From Synchiropus splendidus (lineage: Eukaryota; Chordata; Actinopteri; Syngnathiformes; Callionymidae): DNA of 64,000 nt. The notes beneath the pieces were generated by a model. It did no database searches. It had not been told where the DNA came from and worked only from the letters and a program-made list of their open reading frames with translations. A program made the position numbers and the translations under genes. Below, one piece after another: positions 1-15,100 of the stretch (positions are counted from its first letter, which is position 1; every line of letters starts with the position of its first letter). The stretch covers positions 18,568,501 to 18,632,500 of the forward strand of contig NC_071342.1 of NCBI RefSeq assembly GCF_027744825.2, written 5' to 3'.

Positions 1-3000
1 GTGTGGTGGAACTTTTGTTTTGTATGTAGAGCAGGTTAGATTCGCTAAAACATGTCACTTGCTCGGTTTACGCCCTTGTGAATGCTCCATATCCATGTTT
101 GTGGAAATACTATCGTGAAAGTGTTCCATCAGACTTTCTCGAAAAGGTTTCTCGACTGTTTGATATTGAAATACATTGCAAAAGCACAATCACATGTCGG
201 CACCAGCTCTTGCAGGCATGACTGGTCTGCTTCAACAAGAGGCTGCTGTGTAGCAGGATGAGATTTCACTAGTGTGACAAGGCTCCTTCCCAAAACAACC
301 ACAACAGAGACATTACAGTTTAACTCAACTTTCGTAAACCAAACTACAAACAAACAAATGAAGCAAGGACAGCCTTAATCTTTTCAGTGCATCACCTGGA
401 AGTTTGAATTAAAGTTAAGTTAAATTTAATTGATTTATAGACAACGGTCATGAGTGTTGGAGGTGACTTCAACAAACGTGTGGTTGATTCTACTACAAAC
501 TCACAAGCGCTCTGCGATTAACCTTTCACATCACTGTAATTACTCAGCTCCAGTGTGGACACAATCTGGCGTGCGCAGCCACCGACCGTCTTGAGGCCCT
601 CACAGTTGATCTTCACCTTTGTAGTTCCATCAACAGCACATAAATAACTCACATCCGCATGGCAATATGCCTCGTCGAGTCAAGAAGTCTGGACTCTGCC
701 AAAGTGCCCGTGGAGAGCAGTGCAGCAGCCAAAGACCCATCTCCTGCCAAAGCCAGCGAGAGAACATCATTTATTACTACCACTGATGCGAAAAGCAGCT
801 TCCTGTCACTCTGGAGACTCGTTGTCCTGTGAACGCTGCACTCTATAATACTTCCTAAAATGAAGTTGGCCTCTCAAGAATGGTTCTGTCTCCTTGTGTT
901 CCTTCCACACAAAATATTTAGTTTTCCCTCGGCTTTATCTGCTCTGTTACCTTTTTGGACGACATCTCTGTGGAAAGATTTAACCTCGTAGGAAGCCGGG
1001 GTTCTGAGACTCCCACTCTAAACAGGCCGCTTACATCTGTAACATCTATCAGCCTTGTGTGTTTTAGCTGCAAACCGCCGAGCTGCTCTGTCGCACTGGA
1101 ACTTAATCCTTCATCTTTGGCTCATAATGCTGGAAAATATTGTCATGTGTGACCCCAGATGTTTGAAATGACTGCTCTTTGAGGTGAAGTCCAATTGTAA
1201 GTCTTCCGTGGACTCCTGCTTTTGCTCGGTGCTGGGTAGTTTTAGCAATAAGTGGGGTAAACAGTTTGCACAGCACTTTCATGTCGTCGTACAATGTTGA
1301 TAAATGGATGCTTTTATTCTCTTTCGCTCCTTTTTTTTCCAATTTTCCCTCTGAAAGTGGTCTAATTACTGGATTAGTGCCGCGACTCCAGGACCACAGA
1401 CTCGCACAGAAACCTGCTTTACCTGAGCGAAGGAATCTGCCTTAATCTAATAATTACTACCACATTCAGCATGTCTGACTGCAGCTACAGGGCTCAACTG
1501 TTGTGTGTCGCAGACACAAGTTATTCAACTTCAATCTTATAATGCAGTTTTTAATTCAACTTGATGTTTCAGACCATATTCTATAGCCGAATTCTTTCTC
1601 TCCCGGCTTCTTCTCTTCTCAATCTGTGCATTAGTCTGGCTGGGTTTCAACCGCCAGCCTTTTATGAGTGGGTGTTGAAAATTGGTGAGAGCTGGCCATG
1701 CACACTCGTCTCTATTTTAGATACTTCTTGACGGTTATGAAGCCGGGTGTGGAGAGACAAAGGGGGGAGGATGATGAGCGACGAGGCTCATCGCGCCGTG
1801 AAAGGCTTCTTCATGTCCTGTCAGGAGTAGATCACTCTACAACAGGAACAGCTCATTGAATAAGAAGAAAGAGCGTGTCAGTGTGCTGCCTCCATCTTGT
1901 TCTTGGATTTAGGCCTTTGAGTTTTTGTTTCATTTTGGTGGTTAGAGTTAAGTCACAACAATCTGACACCCGTGTCATTTCATCATCACAGATGTAACGG
2001 GACAGGTTACTGCACCAGTTTGGAAAGTTCTCTGTCCACATTGAAAGAGGAGAATAATCATTTCTATTGATGGGAATTTGGGATAGATGCTGAGTTTTCT
2101 GGTTTTATATTTATCAGCTGTCAAGTTTTCTTTTTTCTCCCATCAACTTTGTTTAGTTTTTTCAAGCATAGAATCCTGAGGTGGAGCTTTATCTAATAAA
2201 TTGATCTAATTAATTAGAGGTTTTATAATTTGTTGTAGTATTATATGAAATATTTCTGCGTCAAACAGTCATTGGTGTCTTGTTGATCTGCACAGGACTA
2301 TTGAAAAATCATCCTCTTTTTTTATTTATTTATTTTTTTTTTTCAGAAACATGCCTGAAAGACTGGAAAATTTAACCCTTTCAAATGTGTTATTGTTGAG
2401 TTTCTGTTAAGAGTAGCCTTGTAATCAAACATGAACCCTCTTCCTACTGTAGCTTATCATTAATGGACAGTATTTATATCTGCTTCTGCTCTTGGTTGCT
2501 TGTCGAGGGGTCCAGGTGTCTTTTGAGACTCGTTATGGACACAGGTATGTGCAATAGGTATGCATTATTCAAAAAGCCAGTCTTAAGAGGTAAATGTTTG
2601 GGCACAAAACGCCTGTGTTGTGCGATGTTTAATGCCTGGACTTGTAATGGTGATGAATGTTGTCCCTGCTGGGGACGTGATGGAGCTCCTATTATATCTC
2701 CCGCTTTACCAATGGAGTCCTGGCTCCTGCTTTAAGACTGTCATGGGCCGACTGGTACAACTGGTAATAAAGCAGTAATGACTGACTCGGTGGCCAATTA
2801 ATGCTCACTTTGGTCTGACCACCTTCCAGTGACCTTCTCCAGAGAGACGCTCCTCCATGTCTATGACTACAGTTTTTAGGACTTAATCACGAAAAGCCTC
2901 ACTGGTGAGCTTCTGTTACTGTGGAAGGTGAAATGCAAAGTGACGCTGTGGCCTCGTCCACCTGGAGAGGTAGCATGTCTGTTGCCATGACGATGTTCCC

Positions 3001-6000
3001 TTCTGATGGGAAGGGCCTTTGTGCGGTTGGTTCAGAGCGCGTTCCCTGCTGTCAGTGTTGAAATGAAGGAAAGCAGAGAAAGAAGCTGATCTCCTGAGTG
3101 ATTCAATGAGCTCCTTTCTAATTCTTACCTCCGCTCGCTACAATTACCTGGTACAATGAAAGTGACTGAAGCGTCGGCTGTCGTGTGTCTTTGACAGAGA
3201 TTACTAAGGTGCACATTGCTTGCCTGAATGAGGTTTTCAATTGGAAGGAGTGGACTACCAGCCGATGCATATCCAGAGAGGTTTGACAGGAAGTGAACTC
3301 CTTTTATTCAGTAGCAAACCCTCTGTGAATCAGTAGGTTGTGATCACTGATAACAAATAAGTATGGTGCTGCAGGATGTCAGAATAAAAGCTGGTGTGCG
3401 ATATCGTAGTTGAAAAGTGGGAAGGGTGGATTCCAACCATGTGTGAGGATTCCCTCACATACTGGTGGAAGAATATTGCATTGTCTGACATTGGTAGTTG
3501 CATGTGTGGTTGTATTTGGGGGAGCAAGTCACACAGCCAACCAGGTCTCCTACCTAATTTCAACTGTCTTAATACCCAGATAGTTCTCTGTGGGTTGGCA
3601 GTCATGAGTGATTCATCCATTGTCTTCCGCTCAGCCGAGATCCGGACATAGGGACAGCAGTTGTAGTGAGTAGAGGGGGGTATTTGCAAGAACCCCATGG
3701 TAAGATACAATTCTAGGGTCACAATATCACAGTATACCTATATTGTTGTATATTGCGATATTCTTCACAGCGCCATTTATCATAGTGGAGGTGCAGAAGT
3801 CGTATTTTGGTTCCAACTCAACTACAATATGAATTTGTATTCTTACTGAAAAAGAGTTTATAGTCAAAGTTTTGCTTTGTTTTTACACATCCAGTAGTCC
3901 AAACCAGAAACTATTCTGAACGCTGCCTGAGAGATGTAATCTCTTAAGTGTGACCTTGCTTAGTCCCTAGACCTCCTCCCAATTCTACCTAGAACACATC
4001 ACAGAAGAGCGCATGAAGATGAGCATTAGAGTTTCACCCAAGGCGCCACGGTTATCCTTGGTGTTGACTTGTATTTGCTGCCCTCTGTCAAAATCTTGTG
4101 GTCAAAGACTATGGTGCAAATGTTAAGTTGTTCATCTTCAAAAACATTGAAGCTCACTTTCAAAATATGATGCAGAAGAAAAGCCAGTTGTTAAATCTGA
4201 CCCTGTGTTTGTGTTTTCTGAATGGGATTTGGAAACAGGACAGGAAAGTTTCTGAGAAACTAGGAAGAGAGTTCACGTTCACGCTCAGAAAAATACCAAC
4301 AATGCTTCTTCAATGTTTCTCTAGGATGTTCTCGTGACACCAACCTTGTCCTTTGCCAATGAGTAAACAAACTTTGCTCATGGATGTTTTTAAGAGTTTC
4401 GCCAGCCTCAGGAATACAAGGTGCCCAAAATGGTGCCCTTGATAATGATATAATGTCCACAGCTGTGCTTGATGAAAAGGAAGTCTTTGTCTGATGTCCA
4501 TTAACATGAACTATTTTCAGGGCTGTTGCACAAAATAATCCTCATAAAGACGTTGCCAAAGTAAATGATTCCGCCTATCTTCCGCATTAATTTAGTTGAA
4601 CAAAGCTGCTTGTTAAGTCGACAAAGGCCTGCGGAGGTCAATAATGAGATCAGTCTATGGCGAGGCAAACTGTCGCTCTTGCCACAATGGCTCAACAGAG
4701 ACATGGTACCTGCTCCGACTGTGTCCTGTTTAACGTCTCTGCTGTCAAGATAAATAAGGACGACTGACCTCTTTGTTTGGAAGCCAATTCTGCTTCATGC
4801 TCCGGTGAACCCACTGCGTGTTTGACTCTGGAGGAACCAAAGTCCTGCTGACACTCTCCATTGTTCAAAATACTGACCAGACCTGCTGAGGCATGAGAAT
4901 TCGCTTTAATAAATTCGGTGTTGACAGTAAGCAGAAATGAGATTCGACTCATGAAAACCAAAATTTCAGCGTTCGCCGACCTGTTTGGGGTTTTCCTTCT
5001 GCTGCGCTTGAAAAGCTTCTGCCAGCCAATTTTCAAGAAACCAGCCAGCGGAAGAAACTGAGGCAGTGCAGTCACATCTACACTCACACACACACTCACA
5101 CTCCGAGTCAGTTGTTGACAGGCTGTGAAAACCTCGTCAGGGTTGGAGTGTTTCCCATGACTGTACCCATCATTCCTTGTCTGATTTATCTCACTGACAT
5201 CTTGGCATAAAACACAACAGCGCATTTGTCAATCCAACGTGCACTTTGATTGATCTTAGTTCCTCTGCAAATACAAAAAAAAAAAAAAACTTTACTCGTC
5301 TACTAAGTCATGTTTGGATAGTTCTTCGATCTGCATCTTCACAAGTTCAACGGGTGATGTTGAATCTTCCTTGTCAGCCGTACGAGACACTCATTATTCC
5401 ACTCAGGTGTTGAACCACTCTGTGCTCGCAACAGTTGACATACTTCTGATTCAGGACCCACGGGTTGGTGGACTGATCTGCATTCCCGATTAGCAGCCAG
5501 GCCATTAAGTTTCTGACAGTCCCGATATGATCTCTGTTGGCCTGGACTCTGTTTACACGGCTGGCTAATTCAGTGAAGCACTTCAGTCATGATCTCCAGG
5601 GTCTTCATTCTAATGTGGAGCTGAAGCACTTCAAAGAGTTTGGAGGACATACAGATGAGCTCACTCTGTTGTGAAACGTTTGGACTGAAAACAGTTTGCG
5701 ACCCTCACATCAGACGTCGCTGTTGACCGTTGAAATTTCATTCATAATGTTGTTGGTTTAGTTGGAGAAACTCTTCGAGGACAAGTCATTTCCTGTGGGA
5801 CATGTTTGGAACTCTTAAGTTTGATTTGAAGGGTGAAGGATTTTCTCGATGTCGCCCAGAGGGCTGCTGCTCCGCGATGACGGACAGGAGAAAAATATGG
5901 CAAGAAAGTCATAAACATTGTGGTGGGTGAGATCCTTAATGGAACATCACTTTCACAGAAAATGTGATTCCAGCCTACACCTGCAGATAAAATTTGCCAT

Positions 6001-7042
6001 AAAGGTCGGATGTGAGTTGGCCATTGGTTATGGTTGGGTCTTGGACTCCAAAACTGACTGTGGGCCAGCCTCTTACTAAAAGCTTGTGGGTTGTAATCCA
6101 TCTTCAGGCAACTCTTGCAAGGAACCTGGGTCCTTTCTGTGTGGATTTTTCATTTTCTTACTGCGTTTGTGTGGCACACCGATTTCCTCCCGCTTGTTTT
6201 ATGTGCCATGTGTCCCCTTCACTCGCATCAAATAGCAGGTATAGACTCTGGCTGGGGCTCCATTAACCGTCATGGTGGACAATAGTGAATTAATATTGTA
6301 ATGGTTAATGGTTAAAAGGATGATTAATAAATAGCAATGTGCTAGGTATTATGAACTGCTTCTGACTTAAATACCAGGTTTAGTCATGTGTTCGATTTCT
6401 GTAAAGTATTTTTGCTTTATATTCTTTTGTTTAAAAAGCCAATGCTGGTTGGACCAGCTCAGTTGGACCTTGCTGTCCACATCAACGTCTTTGCTTCCCC
6501 ATCATGAGGCTTCAGCCAGTTGACGCTGCAGTGAGAGGCAAAGCTTTTGGAAAATTGACTGCATTTTATTGCACTTCCTGACAGCCGTCTGACCTCTTGA
6601 GGGTCGTAAATGAAGTGAGATGTTCCATCTCATTCGAAGCTTCTAAACTCTTTTTTAAATTGTCTGCAAACTCTTGCAGTAGTGAATTATTGATCCAATC
6701 GGATGAACTCTTAATCGTTTCCTGTCCCTGCTGCTGCTTTGATGTTTGTTGCTGCTGTTTTACAAAGAAAGGGGTTGATGGCTCCTCTGATCGGTAATTG
6801 GGTCACGTAAAAAAGTGCATCAAGCAAGAGGGAGCTGTGCAAATAGAGAGATCACTGATGTTCCTCTTATCTTTAATTGCGAGTAGCAGCAGCGAAGGGG
6901 GAGATTTGTGCCATGGCAAAATGCATATTTAAATGTTTCTGTCTGTGATGTCTCCGTGTGCCTCCACTCATCGCTTCAGTCCATCAGCAGCCCTCTGTCA
7001 CCGTGAAACATTCCGCTGCAGCTGTCGTCTTGAGAGAGAGTT

Positions 7043-7101
<59 letters not shown>

Positions 7102-10100
7102 CCATTTGAGATGTCAGAGCGGGCGTGGCCGGAGCCAAGTGTTTGTGGGTGTTGCTGTTTATGTCTGCGTGGGTGTCATCTCCTTTACCTTCTGTCAGCC
7201 TGGGGCCTCTCTCTGGCATCTCTTGTTGTCATCGCCCTGGAGCCACTCATTTAACTGCGGTCTCGGAGATAACGTTGCCCAGGACACTTGATCCTGAATG
7301 AGGGATCCTCGTAAACGAGATAACATCCTCTTTGATGTTGGAACTTATCTGTGAGAATCTGTTCAAGTGTTAAAATCAATACAATAGAACGTTTTAGTCC
7401 TTTTTATTTGTTGGCAACTTTTTTTTTTTTTTAAGTTCTGAGCAGCAACAATAAGCTTGAATTTAAGAGTAGATGCTGTAATGATCGGAGGAGGCGAGCA
7501 ACAGTTTGAGAAAACCTTTTCTTTTTAGTTTTAAATTTGCAAATCTAATTTTAAGTTGGGACTCATCCTTTTATTACTTCAGTTTTTTTTTATTTGCATG
7601 TCATTTTATTTCTGGGATCATTCCCCCAAAAGTTTTTATTTCATTATACTAGTTTAACTTCACATTTAACAATTATTTTTAATCTAAATTAAATATATAT
7701 TTTATTTTTTTAATACAGTGCTTTTGGTAACCAATGTTACTCATTATTTTCCATCGGAAAGTATTTGAATATATAGCAGATTGAGGTTTTACTATTTTGT
7801 ATGTCCGTTAATGATTGAAATATCGATGTAGTGAATGATCCATTAATACTGGTAATTTATTTCACTGATAATTATCAGTCATGTTCTTGTGACGTATCAA
7901 TGCCTCAAACGTTCTCTCCCAGTATCTTGAACCCCAAACAATGTAGTTAAAAGCAATGAATTTCCTTCTTAGAAATGTAACTGTCGAATCGAAATAAAGA
8001 ACTAGCATTAGCGACTCTCGTGAATCACCTCAAGTTTTGAGGATTTCTTGTCCTTTTATATGAATTCTCTTTTGTCTGTTTGTTTCATTTAAATATGCAT
8101 CAACCCCACTGGCCCAGCAGTCGAAGATGTGAAAGAGAGACGGGGTGTGGGGCTGCTGATGAGCCTGTTCGAGGGAGTTCTGGCTGTCACGCCGACTTAC
8201 AGGCGTCTTCCACCTGACATCCCTGACAGCCGAGCCGGGCTTAATGGGGTCGTCGGTGAGGAGATTCCCTCGGAGGAGACATTCCAGCCCTCTCAGCAGT
8301 TTCCCCACAGTCCTCAACCCACACGCTTGCTAGCTGGAGCTGAATACCCCTCTCCAAATACCGGGGAGTCTAAATCAAGTTTCCAAAATCAACTTTTAAT
8401 ATTTGATGAGATGGTGCATTAGCAGGTCTGGTCTTCTGTTTTCTATTGATCTGATTGAACTCTCCCTTCTGTCTCAGATAAGTTTATAAACTTTTGCCTT
8501 TCAGTCATTCACTATTGATCTCTGCTGCTTCACTGTCTGCCAATATTAGTTATACATTCATCTCTGCTATTGACTTCATTCATTTTTGTCATGTCGTGTT
8601 TGCACATCTAACACACCAAAAAGTCTTCTAAATCAATTCTGCTGATAAATTTTTAAAAAATGCAGGAGGTGTCAGTTAGAATGTCAGATAGCTGCCACGC
8701 AGTTTCTGGGTTGACAGAAGCGCTCTTCATCTCTGCCGTTTGATTTTCTTGCTTGTTGGTTTTGTGGTGAAGGTCGGCCGACAGCTCCTTCAAAGCCGTC
8801 TGTTGTGTTAGATGTCACAGACCTCTGGTTTCCCCTCGCAGCTGTAAATACGACACAGGTTTTTGGAGAGGAATAATTGGCACTCATTTTATAGGATGTC
8901 GTCTAAAGTGACATTTCAGCTTTTCAGCCTTTTCACCTCGGTATTTGTCAGTAAACACAACTGCTGTGACACAACAGTGTCACCAAGTAGTTGTTGTTTT
9001 TTTTTCTTTAATCTGAATTGTCATGGTCTTCTACCTTAGGAACTATTGTTTATGTTTATTCTAATAACAGGTTTAAACAGTTCAGCTGTAAATGGATCAC
9101 TCTTTTCTTAAGCCCTTGATACTGACACATGGTTGAGCAGGCTTCATCTGTGTCCTAATGACAAGCTTGTTTTTCCCATGTTAGATGCAGTTTCAATACA
9201 CTTTATCCTGCTTTTTTTTAGTCAGATACATACATACAGGGCCATCCTGGTCAACATGGTGGGGTCCTGGGTCTGTGCCGGGGCCTCTGTCCTGTTTGAC
9301 ATGCGTCGGACACCTCACTATGGAGGTGACCAGGAGACCGTCAGAGCCACAGCTCCTTTATTCTGAGTTTATCCTATGTGGGAAAAGTCCAGAAACTCGG
9401 TATACACTTCAGCTGCTTGTATCTGCAACCATGTTGCAACCCAATGCTCTTGAACACAGGTGAGGGTTGGGATCGATTTCGACCTTTGGCTCAGATCTTT
9501 CTTCACCACGGAACAGCATTGCACTGATCCCTCTGTCTCATGCGCCACCTTCCACAAGTTGATATGAATATATTATTTTATTTTGTATCCTAACGCTCAA
9601 ATTCCCATGCAACACTGGCAATATAGACGAGGTTCTCCTCAGGATTTTTTCCCCCTAATTCATACGGATTCGGCGAGCGTTTCATTTACATCTCTTGATA
9701 ATTTTGACAAACCAGAATTGTGTAGTAGGGAGCAACAAAACGTATCATTTTGAATCAGTTGTCTTGATATTAGATTTTGAGATCATTGGACTTACATGGT
9801 GAGATGAATCTTTCCTGTGACTCACTTACGAGAGACTGTTTTTTTAGACATTGAAATTACTGTAAATGTTGACATTTTTATGCATCTCTCTGAATTGAGA
9901 AGTAATGTAAGCATAATCCGACAGCCGTCGTACATTAAGATTTCCATCAATAATAAAACTGAGATTTACTGAGGAACCCTTCGCACGTCTTCCAACACAA
10001 TTCCCTCCACAAGCTGTGGTTTCGCTCCCTCTGCGAGAGACAGATGATTTATCCCCTATGTTCACCTCGAAAAATCCATCAGGTTCGCAGCCGTCTCTGT

Positions 10101-11817
10101 GCCAAGTTCACAGCTGGGAAGCGAGCGAGCGTGCCAGCTTTCTTTTCAGACGTTCCGGTCCAGTAACTCTGCGAGTTTTCCCGAAGACAGTGTCGCCCAG
10201 AAGAATGCAGTCAACACTTCTGCATTAAGATGCATGTGTTATTGCTTCATGTCGGAGTGTGAGGGGGGCCTAACGCTTGACACAGCACACAAAGATAAGG
10301 TGTTTTCACATGCCAGAGGGGACGACAGGCAGGACGGCAGAGTAAACTTCTGCCAAACACTGACCTACATCAGAGGGGCTGCTCGCAGAGATGCCATATG
10401 TGCACACAAGTTAAGTGCAGACGCAAAAGGTCATGAGCTGCAACCATCAAAACCTTTAAAACAGCTACATTCCATCAATACATGGGCTAGAATAAATCAA
10501 AATTGATTGACAGGTAATGATATACGTTTGTTATTGGCCGACGCATCTCTTCTCCCCCCCTACATTGTCGTCCTTCTTTCACACCCGTCTGTTAGCTGGA
10601 GCCACCTGCGCTCAAAATAAAGGAGATCCTGTTGAACAGACGGAGCGGCCCGATGAAGAGAGATGAAGGGATTGCGCTGTCTCATCCTAAACAAGCTCTC
10701 TGATTTAACGTTAGTGAAAGATCGTTCTCGTCACTTGGCTCCCGTCCTGAACCCTCATACACACTGTCACGCCGGTGGCGGTGTGTTTAGTCAGAGCAGG
10801 CGCTGGACCGCACCTTATCATAACAGGACTTGACAACAGGTATGATAACATGCTTCTCTGTGGGGGGAAGTGGAGACATCTTTTGGTTTTAACACAGAGA
10901 TTATTAGTGGTACAATTCTATGACTCCCAAAGGTGAATTATCTTTAGAATATGGAGTATCAGGAGTAGCCACTGCTGAATTAATTTTCTCATTCTCCCTA
11001 GTCACACATAATTCCTTGCTTGTCTCTAATATCTCCATCTGCAAGATTCATTGCATATAAAAGATAGCCAAATTGCAGCTCACTCTTACTGTATTCCTGT
11101 ATGTCTAAGTTCCCATTCTTACCCGAAACCACGAGTCTCAGTGGCTTTTAAGGTGGACTGTTTTGGGGGATATTGAAAGACAGGGGAACACTGCCTGGTG
11201 AAGTCGTCCGACCCAACTTGTGTGAAGGCTCTGGAAAGACCCATGATATGGAGCGACTATATCTCTCTGTCAGCCTAAGACCTCTGTAATCCTCCAGAAG
11301 AAGAGGTCTGTGGGGAGAGTGAGGTCTCGGCATCTTTGCTCCAGCTGCTGCCCCCGTGACCAGTCCTAAGATGAGCAGTGGAAGATGGATAGAGGGATAA
11401 ATTAATATAAAGACAAGGGGGTTAGCTCCCACGCAGATTGCAACTGTGTGTCTCTGTGAGTTTGTCCTGCAGTGTGTGGGAAATAGAGTGGAAAACTTGA
11501 CCTGCTGCTCTGCATCATAGAAGAGGAAATAAAAGATTTAAGGTGCATAAGCAACACATCATGTCTTATCTGGGAAACGTGAGCTTGTAGCCTGTGAGTC
11601 CATGTGTTTGTGAGATCACCCGCGGACATGTTTCCTCTGTCGTTGGTCTAGTCATTTTACGACAAAATAATTCACTGCTCTCTTGTATTGTCTAAACATC
11701 ACATACCTCTCCAGGGGTAGGTGGTCGCTGACGCACTAATGAACGGAAAAAGCTGTAAAATGTCGACAGATGCCGCATTCTAATCTCTTTATTTACTTTC
11801 ACTTCTTTTGCCGACAG
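1..11817. other. No exon recognised; probable ptk7 intron 1 or upstream DNA
   Basis: Neither strand has an open frame resembling a known protein family and no signal-peptide exon with a phase-1 donor was recognised. Since the first ptk7 exon here starts with a split codon, at least the right part should be intron 1. It contains a CA microsatellite (7045-7099), poly-T tracts and an AT-rich stretch at about 7380-7990. The longest frame (177 codons, minus strand, 4692-5225) is unidentified. Confidence 0.6.
7045..7099. repeat. (CA)n microsatellite, about 55 bp
   Basis: An uninterrupted AC dinucleotide run. The histidine/threonine-rich and valine/cysteine-rich open frames over it are artefacts of the repeat. 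Confidence 0.97.
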
Positions 11818-12114
11818 CTCTGTCCGTCCACGCTGTTGCCCTCCAGTTCACCAAAGAGCCCAAGTCCCAGGATGCATTGCACGGCCGCAGCGCCATGCTC
11901 CGCTGCGAGGTCAGCGACCCGGCTGACATCACCTACGAGTGGCTCCATGACGGTCAGCGGCTGGAACACACCGAGCGGCGTTTCCAGGAGGGCGGCAACC
12001 TCAAGTTTGCCGCCGTGGATCGGCTCCTGGACGCGGGGAACTTTGAGTGCGTGGCCCGGAACCAGGTCACAGGAGAGGAGCTGCACTCCACCAACGCCTC
12101 CTTCAATATCAAGT
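11818..12114 (+). CDS. ptk7: ptk7 exon 2 (Ig domain 1)
   Basis: The acceptor is ttgccgacag and the donor aagt|gtgagt. The exon begins and ends in phase 1. It encodes the KEPKSQDALHGRSAMLRCEV stretch, then a tryptophan, AAVDRLLDAGNFECVA and ASFNIK, all closely matching human PTK7 Ig1. An extended open frame runs into the intron on both sides but has no support there. Confidence 0.95.
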
Positions 12115-15100
12115 GTGAGTGCCTCTTTCTCATCGAACCCCAGTTTGAAATTGCCACCTGACAGGGTTTCATAAGGACTGGCTGGATCAAAACAAAAGTT
12201 TGCTTCTAGAGTGACAGTCAGTGAGCTGCAGGAATGTTTCCACCTTGTTCTTTGTGGCTTCCTCGCCAAAGGAAACTGGATACATGTTCCACCATGCATG
12301 TGTTTCTTGTTGCTTGTATCATTTTTTCTTCTTTGTTACTCTCTCTTTTCCCATATTCTTTCAAAAGCCCTTTTGTCCCGGAATTACAGAGCACTGTAAT
12401 TCGCCTCCGAGCTTTAAAATCATTCAGATTAACGCCCCCTTCTTTCTTGTAATTCATGGCAGATTTCCGCCCCCCCCCACCTCACTGTCAAACATGTAGA
12501 GGAAGACAAATTTCAGTTTTTGTTGCGGAACATCTTAACTCAGCTGGAGCAGAGCCCCTCTGGACCAAGTGGTTTGTGTTGTGGAAGGGCCTCAGGTGGG
12601 AAATCATCGAAACATTGCGCCAAATTTTGCAATGTTTAAGAAACGTCTCCATCTGGAGTACATCATTCACCTCCCCCTCCTCGCTGCTCATACCCAGACG
12701 TTTCCTTTTGTGGTGGTGGTGTTGTTCAGAGGATCATTACCCCAAATCAGACCTCCTGGAAGCAAGCAGGCTCTGTATCTGCTTTCTGGAGTTCAGTAAA
12801 CTTGGATTACTTTAAGATCTAATTACGAATAGAAATGCTGACTAAAATCCTCAAAGTAACTAAGAAATCCAAATCTGTCGTTCTGATCTGAGTGACAAGT
12901 ATGAGTGATCTTGTGTATCAATAAACCTCAGCAGACATGCTCATGCACATGAAGGCCACTAAAAAACATGTCAGACATGAAGATCTAGTTTGTGGCTGTT
13001 GCTTTCATGACCTTAAATAAACTGTTGCCGGGTCATTAACATTCCCTCACATTTCACTTATTTAAGGGGATTTGTGTTTCCAAACAGTAGAAGGAGCTGT
13101 GTGAATGCTGTAAAAGGTTTTGCTCATTTCTTTCCTATTCATTCGTTTCTTTTTTTTTTTACTTTTATTATGTTACTTGTTAAAAGCTTCAACTGTAGCA
13201 GTGCACTATGGGATAAGGATGCACTAATAACATGTTTATTTTTTTTTTCAAAACGAATAGTGTACAAGTACTTACCGATACTAGCACTTACACCGTTACA
13301 CATGTTACTTTGAGGTTTTTTATTTTCCCATCTTCTTTTTTTCTTTCGGCATCTCCCTTCAGAGGTCGCCACACTGGATCATCTTCCTCCATCTCACCCT
13401 GTCCTCTGCTTCCTCTTCCCTCAAACCTACAGACCTCATGTCCTCCTTCACCACCTCCATCAATCTCCTCTTTGGCCTTCCTCTCCACCTTCTGCCTGGC
13501 AGTTCCAACCTCAACATCTTCATCTACATCTAGCCTCTCTGACTTGGTCTCCTAAACACCTGAGCACATGTGCTGTCCCTCTGATCCTATCCATTCTGCT
13601 CACTCCCAGAGAGAAGCTCAGCATCTTCATCTCTGCTACCTCCTGCTCTGCCTCCTGTCTTTTCCTCAGTGCCACTGTTGCCAAACCATACAACATTGCT
13701 GGCCTCGCCACAGCTCCCATATTCATTGTTATTTGGACACCATTCCTCATCATGTTTATCTTGTACATGGGTGACGGTCAGAACTGTCACTGCAGTACAA
13801 ACACAAATTTTACAACAACTGGTGGTGTTATCGGTTTTGTGGTATCGGTGGCCATTCTATGAGCCTGGCATTGTACCGATACCCAACACTGATATCGGGA
13901 TTGGTGCCTCCCATATTGTGGCACTTGAAATGTTGTTTTGTTTTGTGTGTTTTGCAATTCATACCCAAAGATGTTAATTCAGCCTCATCTGATTGCTACG
14001 TTCCGTTGACGTCTAGTGAAAATCTATAATTGCTGAGCAGTGGCGTCCCATACTAGATGAGCTGTTCTTATCCTAACACACTTCTTTTGCATAAATATTG
14101 GAGGAGTCATCCATCATCCTCTACTTAGGCCACATGTGCGTGAGCCTCGCATCATTGTCTCAGCACGACGGTGGTCATCCTTGGATCGCTTTACACGATG
14201 TTGTGACAGATGTGCTCCTATTTCCCCAACATACATTTAACAGGCGATAAAGCAGCTTCAGAGTAAACAGCCCCTCAGGGCTTAATCTCGTGTGTGCGTC
14301 CACTCATGTGTGTGCCAGCTTGCGTGCGTTGCTGTAAATGTGGGTTGATGGAAGGAGGAGGTGGAGGAGGGATATTTTTTTACTGTACATTGACTGTACC
14401 GGAGTGTACTGCTCCACCTCCTCCTCCCCTCTTCTGCTGTCTCACACCCAGAGAGGGTTAATTTATCTTCCGCACAATGGTGGGTGGGCAATCCCTCCGA
14501 GTCCAGAGTTATTCTGAGTAATTATCCCCCCTATGTTTTCACTAATAGAGGTTTAAACCCCCCTCCTGCTTTATCCCTTTGTCATTGCTGGTCAGTGGGT
14601 CTCCACGGCGTCAGGCTCAGGCACCGCTATTGTCAACTGCATGTTTCTAAATGCTGTATAATTTGTTTTTTTTCTGTGCCCGCTGTGTAGTTGTGGCTCA
14701 GGTTTGTCTTTTCTAACCATGAGCAAGCCATCGGGTCAAGCGTCGTCTCTGGTGAGCGCAGGCCGATCACGGAAAATACAAGTGTGATGTTAAAGCTCAG
14801 AGGGAAAACACATCTCACAGCATGGGTTCTTAACCTACATTTCTTTATCCTGACTCGCGATGGGACCGTGTGACCCAGTCCATCAGCTGCTGTCCTGCTG
14901 ACTTTGACTTGTCTTCGTCTGTCCTGATTGGTGGCTATTTGCATCTGATAAAGTCCTCTGCTTCTACAAGTTGTATCCCTGATGAAAGCTAGCGCTTCGT
15001 TTATGACTGCTCGCGCATAAGCTCTTCTCCATGGCAACAAATCAGCCCGTTGAGTGAAAGAAGCACGCACACGGGCTTGTTCTGCGAGAGGGACTCGTGT

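Noticed and set aside
4692..5225. A 177-codon minus-strand frame upstream of ptk7 exon 2
   Set aside because: No recognisable domain, no plausible promoter or splice context; likely chance.
10647..10860. A possible ptk7 signal-peptide exon starting MKGLRCLILNKL
   Set aside because: It lacks a convincing hydrophobic core and a phase-1 donor at the right place, so I did not call it exon 1.
11799..12299. A 166-codon minus-strand frame
   Set aside because: It is the antisense shadow of ptk7 exon 2.
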